From: Alphaproteobacteria bacterium
GTDB lineage: Bacteria > Pseudomonadota > Alphaproteobacteria > GCA-2731375
NCBI GenBank assembly: GCA_021776235.1
Contig: JAJFGG010000161.1
Span: 62,001 to 126,000, forward strand
Direction of reading: 5' to 3'
Length of the DNA stretch: 64,000 nt
Each line of letters begins with the position of its first letter. Position 1 is the first letter of the stretch. Positions 26,601 to 33,223 of this stretch are shown piece by piece. A program made the position numbers and the translations under genes. Under the pieces are notes generated by a model that saw only the letters and a list, made by a program, of their open reading frames with translations, ran no database searches and had not been told where the DNA came from.

Positions 26601-27958
26601 AGCCTGCCGGCAGCTACTTCATGACGGCGCCGCTCGGCGAAATTATCGGGACGATGGGAGGTTACATTTTCGCCACCACATGGGTTTCGATCGTGCTGAC
26701 TTCGGTTCTGGTCTGCCTTTTCGTACGTTCAACGCGAGCCTCTCCAGGGCTCTATCCCTCGCGCGGGCTTCAGGGCGCCCTGCTCCTGTATCGTCAGAGA
26801 GTGATGAACCTGATTCAGCGTATCTGGACTTGGACCATCATGGGGCAGTACCTGCGGGCTCTCGCGGGTCTTGGCTTTTCGCGGTTGGGCGGCTCGGAGT
26901 GCGATCTCATGCTGAACCTCGTCCCCGAGGCCGCGACGGCCGACGCGAAGGTGTTTTGGGCCAATGGTTGCTTCACGAACATGGTTGACCACGATGCAGG
27001 GCAACTGATCCTGCGGCAACTCGACATGCCGGCGAATTTCTTCGCCGGAAACAACTGCGTCGCCGAAGAGGGTCACTTTCCGACGAATTTCCTGCTCGGC
27101 GTCTCGTCGCCTGGTAACGGCAGCACCTTCCGGCGCCAGATGCATTCCCGGCTCTGCCCGCCGATCACCGTTGCCGGCAACCCGCCGGTGCGGTTTGCCA
27201 GCGCCGATTTCGAAGCCGAGAAGCGCAACCAGATCCTGCCGAGCTATGCTCTTTTCCTCGGGCGCGTCTTGCTGAATGACATCTTCAGCATCGGGTTTCT
27301 GCGCACCGCCGATCCGCTCGTCTACGTCGTCCTGTTCACGGTTTTGCTCCGCTTTGGGGGCGATGCGCTTCTGAGCGCGTTTATCGCCATCGTTCTGACC
27401 GAGATCACTCTGATTCTGGCCTGCGTCATGGTCAAGAAGCTGCTCGTCGGCAGCACTTGGGGTGCCGACCATTCCGCACCGTTCTGGTCCTGGCGGCATT
27501 TCACCTACTTCTTCGCGCAGGACTGCTTCTTGGCTTGGTGCAGGATACCCTTCGCGGTTGCGGCCGGGACCGTGCTGCCAAATCCCGTGCTGCGTTGGCT
27601 GGGGTGCGAGATCGGACAGCGGTCCATCCTGGTCTCGCCGCTGCAGGCCTTCGACTGGAATGCGGTGAGCATTGGCGATGACGCCCTGGTCGACGGTATC
27701 CTGCAATTTCATTCGCTGGTAAACATGACGTTGGCCGTCAAGCGCACGCGGATCGACGACGGCGCTGTCGTCAATACAGGCGCCACCGTGATGGGTGGGG
27801 CCGTGATCGACGCAGGGACGACCCTGCTGCCGCTCGCCCTTGTCCTGAAAGAAATGCACCTGTCGACGTGCGTCTACTGGGGCAGCCCGGTGGAACCGGC
27901 AGACCAGCTAGAGAGCGGGCCGATAGAGCCCAGACTTCCCGATGCAGCACCACTCTGA
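23636..27958 (+). CDS. Membrane-bound Pls/PosA-type non-ribosomal peptide synthetase
   Basis: A 1440-residue single-module NRPS. A hydrophobic anchor (residues 3-24) precedes an adenylation domain (about 60-560) with intact core motifs: TSGTTGLPKG (211-220), YGPTEAS (351-357), YRTGD (433-437), GRIDTQLKVRGHRVE (452-466) and NQRSGKIDR with Lys552. A carrier domain follows with DHGGHSI (phosphopantetheine Ser632). From 695 on, membrane helices alternate with three soluble blocks (about 780-945, 1085-1200, 1320-1420); the first and third contain hexapeptide-repeat beta-helix segments (LHIGDGVAVQTGAYI; VSIGDDALVDGILQ). This is the architecture of epsilon-poly-lysine synthetase Pls and relatives, which polymerise one amino acid at the membrane. 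There is no condensation or thioesterase domain of the normal kind. My hand-aligned specificity residues are D-G-S-F-V-A-T-T-D-K; the ninth-position Asp would suit a basic amino acid. A GGTGAGGTGA ribosome binding site precedes the ATG. Confidence 0.87.
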   Translation: MMGLILPAIVIAVFCITYLAWQRYVRIARSPTEGATDTSPYSITEVFGEAHLLNVPHQRGACWLTDIFSRSARRYPQHIALQVPHTGESLTFAELDREAAKVAAALSRFLNGADQVVALSMAQDNWQAVACHLGILKAGGTVVFLDTALPEAMLSHMLADARPVVVLTRGEARFRDFPTLDVLSLQDELPRTAPPPWLDDPAQRLATIFYTSGTTGLPKGVECPHAGYVNLALTYADYFDLVPGMDATTLTSSLGYDGSISEMYSAWVSGCSVVMLTNEEIRSGPELLPVLREAEVTVLFCPPVLLSTLTPTPELDLPYPLCRYIVPAGEAFPPALVEPWTRARRQIINTYGPTEASTDTSRQTLRPGEPVTIGSPLANVTYVILEPGTLRPLPHGEAGELCIGGVHVARGYRNLPEQTAEKFISHAEFGRLYRTGDRCRIDSMTGQADFLGRIDTQLKVRGHRVEVQAVEDILQTQILEIDAAVLDYQNEELVAFLAAPGFQTRGSSDVSPAPPGWVENVTNSLARQLPEPSIPTRFFLVKSFVLNQRSGKIDRGQLPRLSDLLQGADPDPDGRQGRTATASPDQVADNTTTRPEDHDTDPGDGDALSICRGLFGPSLGWDDAFVDHGGHSILIAQLAQRLRRAGWSVPVRALLSNCDTARKISNCPKESHVPTMNVTAAAQRGQDDIRRDEVAATVLSVAAFTVRQILFLALLYAPHLMGFLAAVAYGEVGAFFVNAKLWKFVAVGFLLFIAGFALPFANLLWVLALKRCLIGADFRAGAVIGAFPKWSRMHLRIWCVGRLQGAVLGPLDVMFRSPPVMAFALRQLGAKVGRHTECAHEVTFSGPLDLLHIGDGVAVQTGAYIQTVRWMGAALHIGPVQLEQDCKIGMRACVGSNVVVGRGAWVTPFTAVLSDVGPAEMWEGAPARPVGRCTKLKRVTAHCRPSLPMWSREAANISLQALLDFVLLVAPVTAVTWVATAIMPSARAEPAGSYFMTAPLGEIIGTMGGYIFATTWVSIVLTSVLVCLFVRSTRASPGLYPSRGLQGALLLYRQRVMNLIQRIWTWTIMGQYLRALAGLGFSRLGGSECDLMLNLVPEAATADAKVFWANGCFTNMVDHDAGQLILRQLDMPANFFAGNNCVAEEGHFPTNFLLGVSSPGNGSTFRRQMHSRLCPPITVAGNPPVRFASADFEAEKRNQILPSYALFLGRVLLNDIFSIGFLRTADPLVYVVLFTVLLRFGGDALLSAFIAIVLTEITLILACVMVKKLLVGSTWGADHSAPFWSWRHFTYFFAQDCFLAWCRIPFAVAAGTVLPNPVLRWLGCEIGQRSILVSPLQAFDWNAVSIGDDALVDGILQFHSLVNMTLAVKRTRIDDGAVVNTGATVMGGAVIDAGTTLLPLALVLKEMHLSTCVYWGSPVEPADQLESGPIEPRLPDAAPL

Positions 27959-27992
27959 AGAACGCGCACAAGATTGCAAGAATAGGGTCAGC

Positions 27993-28064
27993 AAGAATAG
28001 GGTGAGGTCTTTCTCTTTGAATATATTTGGTGAACTTCAAGAAGAAAGACCTGACCCCATTCTT
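27993..28064. repeat. Long imperfect inverted repeat after the NRPS gene
   Basis: The arms AAGAATAGGGTGAGGTCTTTC... (27993-28021) and ...GAAAGACCTGACCCCATTCTT (28036-28064) pair over about 25 of 29 bases. A partial third copy (AAGAATAGGGTCAGC, 27979-) precedes the left arm. The core GGGGTCAGGTCTTTC is one I associate with sequences next to REP-associated (IS200-like) Y1 transposases; none is encoded here. Between convergent genes, it may also serve as a two-way terminator. It marks the right border of the NRPS block. Confidence 0.65.
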
Positions 28065-28188
28065 GTGATAAACGGATAACGGATCTTATCGCGGCACGCC
28101 CGCGCGCGTGAATTCCAGATAGAAGTGCACGACGATTGCGAGAGCAGGACATGACGACTGTTTTGTCGGGTGCCCTGACAACCCTCGC

Positions 28189-28965
28189 CTAACCGTGGCC
28201 GATATAGTCCATGCGGCCGCCATCCACGGTAAGGACCTGTGCGGTGGTGAACCCGGCTTCGGGGCTGGCGAGGAAGGCGACAGCGGCGGCGATGTCCTCC
28301 GGCGCTCCGACACGGCCGACCATGGTGCGTTCGCGCATCCCGGTGACGCGATCAGCGAACTCTGCCTCCGTGGTGTTGCGGCGGACCATGTCGGTGACGA
28401 TCCAGCCGGGGCAGACGGCGTTCACAGTAATGCCGGCGCGGCCAAGTTCCATCGCGAAGCGCCTGGTCAGGATCAGGACCTCCGCCTTCGTCGCGGCGTA
28501 GAAGGTGGTGCCGGGCAGCGCGGTGCCGATAGCGGCGTTGGAAGCGATATTGACGATGCGCCCGTAGCCTCTCGTCTTCATGCCGTCCATGATGGCGCGA
28601 ATGGTATTGATGACGCCGTTGACGTTGACGCGGCGCATGCGGTCCAGGGCCGCCTCGTCGTAGGTCTCCAGGGTAGCGGGGCTGGAGATGCCGGCGTTGT
28701 TGACCAGGATGGTGGGCGGGCCAAGCTGCGCCTCCGCCTGGGCGATCAGGGACTGGACCTCGGCAGGGCTGGACACGTCCGCGCGCACGGCGATGGCCGT
28801 GGCGCCCTTGGCGCGCAACTCCTTGACCAGAGAGTCGGCGGGCTGCGGCTGGGCCGTGTAGTTGACGCAGATGGCCGCGCCCTGGGCGGCGAGGCGGGTG
28901 ACGATGGCGCGACCTATGCCACGTGAACCGCCGGTGACAATCGCGACCTGCTGGGTGGAAGGCAT
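28189..28965 (-). CDS. SDR-family oxidoreductase
   Basis: A 258-residue classical short-chain dehydrogenase. It has the nucleotide-binding TGGSRGIGRAI (residues 11-21), NNAG (about 88-91), the catalytic Ser region NIASNAAIG and YAATK with the Tyr/Lys pair, then NAVCPGWIVTDM. The residues after the first strand (VNYTAQPQPAD) suggest NADP preference. It is convergent with the NRPS gene, so a role in that pathway is unlikely. Likely a 3-oxoacyl reductase or alcohol dehydrogenase; substrate unknown. Confidence 0.9.
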   Translation of the reverse strand: MPSTQQVAIVTGGSRGIGRAIVTRLAAQGAAICVNYTAQPQPADSLVKELRAKGATAIAVRADVSSPAEVQSLIAQAEAQLGPPTILVNNAGISSPATLETYDEAALDRMRRVNVNGVINTIRAIMDGMKTRGYGRIVNIASNAAIGTALPGTTFYAATKAEVLILTRRFAMELGRAGITVNAVCPGWIVTDMVRRNTTEAEFADRVTGMRERTMVGRVGAPEDIAAAVAFLASPEAGFTTAQVLTVDGGRMDYIGHG

Positions 28966-29250
28966 GCCAGCAGCCTATCTGTCAATGCCGGCGTCAGCAA
29001 GCTTGAATGGTCAGTTCTGGAGCTATTGCAAGGGCCGCGCGCGGACGAATCTCATGGCTCGATTGGGGGCGCGAAACCCTGATCCCGGCGGCCGAAGAGG
29101 CCGCTTCGCAAAGGGCAATGGCGGACCGATAGGGGGTCGACCTCACTGCCATAAAAAGGCAGGCTGTCAGAACCGCCGGGCCGGCCATCCGGGTGCTGTC
29201 CTCAGCGCCAGCGGCCCTGCTTCGATAAGAACAACACTGGAGATTTGACG

Positions 29251-30018
29251 ATGCGAGCGAACAAGATCAAGCAGATGTGGCAAGACGGTAAATGCGTGAC
29301 CCTGGGTTGGCTCTCCGTGTCCCACGGTTTCACGGCCGAGGTTATGGCGCGTCTGGGCTTCGATGCCCTGTGCGTTGATTTGCAGCACGGCACCTCGGAA
29401 ATGAATGACGTCTGGCCCATGCTGCAGGCGATCTCGCAGACAGACACGGTCCCGGTCGTGCGCGTCGCATGGAACGAGCCGGCGCCGATCATGAGGGCCC
29501 TGGACCTGGGCGCCTACGGCATCATCGTACCGCTGGTCAATACGGCCGAGGAAGCGGCAAAGGCGGTGGCCGCGTGCCGCTACCCGCCGGTCGGCATGCG
29601 CTCGTCGGGACCCATACGCGCGGCGCAATATGGCGGCGCCGACTACCAGGCCAACGCCAACGACGAGATCGTCATCATGGCCATGATCGAGACCAAGGAG
29701 GGCCTCGCCAACCTCGATGCCATCTGCGCCACGCCCGGCCTCGACGCCGTCTACATCGGGCCGGCCGACCTGTCCTTCGCGTTGGGTCTGGAGCCGCGCG
29801 GCGATAATCCCGACCCGATCCATCTCGCTACCTGCGACAAGATCCTCGAGACCGCCCATAAAAACGGCATAAAGGCCGTCATGCACTGCGCCAGCGCGGC
29901 GTTTGCGGCGGGTGCCGTGGAGCGCGGCTTCGACATGGTGATGCTGACGTCCGATCTCGCGTGCATGATTGCCGGCGCGCGGCTGCAGCTTGATGAGCTC
30001 AAGGCCAAGACCGCCTGA
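29251..30018 (+). CDS. HpcH/HpaI-family class II aldolase
   Basis: A 255-residue TIM-barrel aldolase with the family signatures FDALCVDLQHGTSEMNDVWPM, DLGAYGIIVPLVNTAEEA, and the metal-binding Glu/Asp motifs MIETKEGLANL and VYIGPADLSFALG. Members reversibly cleave 4-hydroxy-2-keto acids to pyruvate plus an aldehyde. The track start is a TTG; ATG 29251 with CTGGAG upstream is better. The GST-like gene starts two bases after its stop codon, so the two are co-transcribed. Confidence 0.92.
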   Translation: MRANKIKQMWQDGKCVTLGWLSVSHGFTAEVMARLGFDALCVDLQHGTSEMNDVWPMLQAISQTDTVPVVRVAWNEPAPIMRALDLGAYGIIVPLVNTAEEAAKAVAACRYPPVGMRSSGPIRAAQYGGADYQANANDEIVIMAMIETKEGLANLDAICATPGLDAVYIGPADLSFALGLEPRGDNPDPIHLATCDKILETAHKNGIKAVMHCASAAFAAGAVERGFDMVMLTSDLACMIAGARLQLDELKAKTA

Positions 30019-30020
30019 GG

Positions 30021-30962
30021 ATGGCAGGGCCTGCAGAGCTCATTCTGCACCATTACGATTTCTCCAATTATGCGGAGAAAGCGCGGCTGGCGCTTGGCTA
30101 TAAGGGGCTGACGTGGCGGTCGGTGATCATTCCGCCCGTCGCCCCCAAGCCTGATCTGACGCCGCTGACCGGCGGCTATCGGCGAACGCCGGTGCTGCAG
30201 ATCGGTGCCGACATCTATTGCGACACGAAGCTTATCCTGCGGGAGCTTGAGCGGCGGCAACCGCAACCGACATTGTATCCCGCTGGCTGCACCGCGATTG
30301 GTGAGGCGATTGCCTATTGGGCCGAGCATCAGCTTTTCCGGCCGATCTCGCTCTATGTGTCCGGCACCAATCTGGATCTCTTGCCGGACAATCTGCAGGC
30401 CGACCGATCCATGATGCGGGGCCTGCCGGTGCCCGATGCGGAAACGGTGCGGCGCGCGGCACGGCGCAACGCACCTGCCGTGCGGGTGCAAATCGCCCGG
30501 GTCGAGGCAATCCTGTCCGACGGCCGCGACTGGATGGCCGGCCCCGCGCTAAGCGTCGGCGACTTCGCGGTTTATCATGCCTTGTGGTTCATCTCGGCCC
30601 GCAGCGGGCGGTTGGCGCATGAGCTGGCGCCCTATGCCCTAACCAGGAACTGGATGGGGCGCATGGCTGAGTTCGGACATGGATCGTGCTCACCCATTAC
30701 GGCGGCGCAAGCGCTCGATGTGGCGCAAGGGGCGCGACCGGCGCCCTTGCGGGCCTCGGAACCGTTTGTCGAGGACCCGCAACCCGGTACAAATGTGCGA
30801 ATCCGCGCCGACGATTACGGCCGGGATACAATCGAGGGTGAGCTCGTCCTGATTGATGCCGAAGAGGTGGCACTGCGCCGCCGGGACCCGAAAACCGGCG
30901 ACGTCGTCGTACATTTCCCCCGCCTTGGTTACGACCTGCGGGCGGTCACTTCCCGATTATAG
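30021..30962 (+). CDS. Glutathione S-transferase family protein
   Basis: A 313-residue protein with an N-terminal thioredoxin-like GST domain (ILHHYDFSNYAEKARLALGYKGL, then GYRRTPVLQIGADIYCDTKLILREL) and a helical C-terminal domain with AGPALSVGDFAVYHALWFI. The extra C-terminal 70 residues (from about 245) are a beta-rich segment (VRIRADDYGRDTIEGELVLIDAEEVALRR) not found in ordinary GSTs. It probably conjugates or isomerises an electrophile in the cytoplasm. Tight coupling to the aldolase gene suggests a shared substrate route. Confidence 0.88.
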   Translation: MAGPAELILHHYDFSNYAEKARLALGYKGLTWRSVIIPPVAPKPDLTPLTGGYRRTPVLQIGADIYCDTKLILRELERRQPQPTLYPAGCTAIGEAIAYWAEHQLFRPISLYVSGTNLDLLPDNLQADRSMMRGLPVPDAETVRRAARRNAPAVRVQIARVEAILSDGRDWMAGPALSVGDFAVYHALWFISARSGRLAHELAPYALTRNWMGRMAEFGHGSCSPITAAQALDVAQGARPAPLRASEPFVEDPQPGTNVRIRADDYGRDTIEGELVLIDAEEVALRRRDPKTGDVVVHFPRLGYDLRAVTSRL

Positions 30963-31011
30963 CCCGGAACTACCCTAGCCAAATTGCGTCAGTTTGCTAT
31001 GCTGGGATTTC

Positions 31012-31050
31012 CGGATCATCTTTTCATCAATACTGGGCTCGGATGATCCG
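31012..31050. terminator. Inverted repeat downstream of the aldolase-GST pair
   Basis: CGGATCATC and GATGATCCG pair perfectly over 9 bp around a 21-base loop, followed by GTTTG. The position, 49 bases after the GST stop, fits an intrinsic terminator, but the loop is large and the T-run short. Confidence 0.4.
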
Positions 31051-31203
31051 TTTGCCGATCCGCCGGTGTTTGGCTGGCGTTTGATAGGCCCGTGCATGTA
31101 CCCCGACCGCGCCGTGATCCGGCCGTGGTCTTGAGCTGCGCTCATGGGTGAGCCCAATGTCTTTGAACGAGATAATGTAGTGTCCGCTACAGGGAGCCTT
31201 ATT

Positions 31204-32223
31204 GTGTCCATCTCCGCGGCTGAAACAGCCGAAGATATTTCGAAAATTGCCTTTGGTTTCATGGCGTCGAAATCGTTATTCGCCGCTCTCCATGTTGATC
31301 TTTTTTCCCATCTGTCGAAAAATCCCAAGACCGAGGCCGAACTCGCCAAGGCAGCGGATGTCCCCGTCAACCGCATCACGACCCTGACCCGCGCCCTGCG
31401 CAGCCTTGGCCTGTTGGTGCGGGAAGAGGGCAAACTGGCCAATGCCCCAGCCTCTGAGTTTTTTCTGGTCAAGGGCGCGAAATACGATTTTGGTGATTAT
31501 CTGCGCTATCAGATTGACGGCCAGATGTATCCGGTGCTGGATCAGTTGAACGATGCCATGGATGGGACTCTGGATCCGGAAGCAATTGAATCATACGCCA
31601 GCTGGATGTCTGATCCGGTGCAGGCGCGGATTTATTCCAAGGCCCAGCATGCGGGTTCCCTCGGCCCGGGCCGCACCATCGCGGAACTGGTTGATCTGGA
31701 CGATGCCCGTACCCTGTTGGATGTGGGTGGCGGTACGGGCGCCATGACCATCAGCTTGTGCAAAGCCAATCCCGAATTGAGCGCGACCATCGTTGATTTT
31801 CCCAATGTCGCGGAAATCGGCTGGGAATATATCTCCGAAGCAGGCCTGGTGGACCGGGTGCGCTATATTCCCGCCAATGCCCTGGAATGCGAATGGCCGA
31901 CGGAACGTTGCGCGGTATTGATGTCCTATCTGTTCTCTGGCGTGCCGGAAGACGCCATAGAGCCGTTGATCGCCGACGCCTTCAAAACCCTGCGCCCCGG
32001 CGGCACACTGATGGCGCATGATTTTATGGTCGATGCGGAAAAGGCAGAGCCGCAGCTGGCCGCCCTATGGCATCTGCAGCACATGGCCTTCACGCCGGAA
32101 GCTGCCTCCATGACGGCGGCCCGCATTGCCAAGGCCATGGAAGCCGCCGGTTTTATCACGCCCACCGAGGCCGAGGTCATTCCCGGCATGACCCGTATCG
32201 TGCATGCCCGCAAACCTGAATAG
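31204..32223 (+). CDS. SAM-dependent O-methyltransferase (AcnA/hydroxyneurosporene-OMT type)
   Basis: About 339 residues with an N-terminal winged-helix dimerisation domain (FMASKSLFAALHVDLFSHLSK, then EAELAKAADVPVNRITTLTRAL) and a C-terminal methyltransferase domain with motif I TLLDVGGGTGAMTI, the adenosine-contacting DFPNV and the late motif LRPGGTLMAHDFMVD. These enzymes methylate hydroxyls of aromatic or polyketide-like acceptors. The track start is ATG 31144; I prefer GTG 31204 because GGGAG lies eight bases upstream and the codons before it are unlike the rest of the gene. Acceptor unknown. Confidence 0.85.
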   Translation: MSISAAETAEDISKIAFGFMASKSLFAALHVDLFSHLSKNPKTEAELAKAADVPVNRITTLTRALRSLGLLVREEGKLANAPASEFFLVKGAKYDFGDYLRYQIDGQMYPVLDQLNDAMDGTLDPEAIESYASWMSDPVQARIYSKAQHAGSLGPGRTIAELVDLDDARTLLDVGGGTGAMTISLCKANPELSATIVDFPNVAEIGWEYISEAGLVDRVRYIPANALECEWPTERCAVLMSYLFSGVPEDAIEPLIADAFKTLRPGGTLMAHDFMVDAEKAEPQLAALWHLQHMAFTPEAASMTAARIAKAMEAAGFITPTEAEVIPGMTRIVHARKPE

Positions 32224-32261
32224 AGAGGGAGAATAGCCCGGCACGCTTCCTCTCATTGAAG

Positions 32262-32900
32262 CTATGGCCGTCGCCCTTTCAGGTTGAAGAATAGGCATAT
32301 GAGGTATGCGGCGATCGCCACCATGGTAATGGGCGGCATGCCGCCGGCCCACTGCCCGGGCGTCAGCCAGCCCTTGAAACCCATAATGAGCAGGTGTCCC
32401 GCAGCCAACAGGCCGGCGAGCCGCAACGAACCAAATGACGTGATGAGGGCCAGGAAGGCAGCATCGCCTTCCTGCCTGGTCTTGAAGCTGATGTTGTATA
32501 GCCACAACCAGATGAATGCGAGAACGCCAAGCAGCATGCTCCAGCTGCCGACCATACTGAGAGAACCGTCGGTGGCAAAAAACTTGCCATAGTAGGCCCC
32601 TGACCCGAACAGCAGAACGGCAAAGAAAACATGCGCCAGGATCATCACGAAGGCAACGGTGCCGATCTCCTTGCGGCTGTCGAGCCAGTCGTCGGGGACA
32701 TCCACACCGATTTTCCTGGCTGGCCCCAAAGCAAAATTTATCGCCAGCAGGATAAAGCCGGCCAGGGAGACCACCTTGTTGAAGACGAACAGCGCGAAAT
32801 CTTTCAGTGGAACGCCTTCAAATACGTGATAGCGGAAAATCCCATAGGCCAAAGAGAACAGGAATACGACGGCAATAATCTGTACGGATTTCTTTGACAT
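32262..32900 (-). CDS. Ferric-reductase-like six-helix membrane protein
   Basis: A 212-residue integral membrane protein with about six hydrophobic segments (near residues 6-22, 38-58, 82-100, 115-137, 155-175, 188-206). The helix-borne histidines MILAHVFFA and AAGHLLIMG and the preceding SRKEIGTVAF resemble heme-coordinating helices of the ferric reductase/MsrQ (YedZ) group; no flavin or NAD domain is attached. The track ORF starts inside the dispersed repeat; ATG 32900 (MSKKSVQ) with GGAGACG upstream is the sensible start. Its 3' end converges closely on the methyltransferase gene. Confidence 0.65.
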   Translation of the reverse strand: MSKKSVQIIAVVFLFSLAYGIFRYHVFEGVPLKDFALFVFNKVVSLAGFILLAINFALGPARKIGVDVPDDWLDSRKEIGTVAFVMILAHVFFAVLLFGSGAYYGKFFATDGSLSMVGSWSMLLGVLAFIWLWLYNISFKTRQEGDAAFLALITSFGSLRLAGLLAAGHLLIMGFKGWLTPGQWAGGMPPITMVAIAAYLICLFFNLKGRRP

Positions 32901-32970
32901 GAACGGTCGTCTCCTATGCTGGCGCAGGCGGCGGAGCGGTGAGGCTCTAACCTGTATCGGACCATTTATG

Positions 32971-33080
32971 ACAATAGAGCAACCTGCGTTCATTTGAACG
33001 CAGACAAGTTGCTCGGGCTCTTTAAGATAGATCAAATTATCAGCGCAAAAATGATTCTATGTTTGGGCTGTTTGATCTAG
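32971..33080. repeat. Dispersed bimodular repeat, copy 1
   Basis: About 110 bases nearly identical to 54886-54996. It has two hairpins. The first is AGCAAC, CTGCGTTCAT/TTGAACGCAG (imperfect centre), ACAA, GTTGCT. The second has outer arms AGATCAA/TTGATCT and inner arms CAGCGCAAA/TTTGGGCTG with one mismatch. It sits between the divergent starts of the membrane protein gene and the P450 gene. Confidence 0.85.
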
Positions 33081-33223
33081 CCGACCTGCGCGCGTTCCCC
33101 AATCTCGTAGATTCGGCGTACCAGCCCGGCTACACTCTGTGCCATGCCGATTAAGTTTCAGCCAAGACCTGCTGCCCTTGTCGCAATCGATGTCGCCGCC
33201 GACCGGCGAAAGGGCGGTGCGTT

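Noticed and set aside
26729-27859. 376-residue minus-strand ORF over the end of the NRPS gene
   Set aside because: No motifs, and the sense frame contains conserved hexapeptide repeats and membrane helices.
22568-28064. Attachment-site duplication of the tRNA-Ser 3' end at the right border of the NRPS block
   Set aside because: I looked for GGTTCGAATCCC and the following bases downstream and found no second copy, so site-specific integration is not supported.
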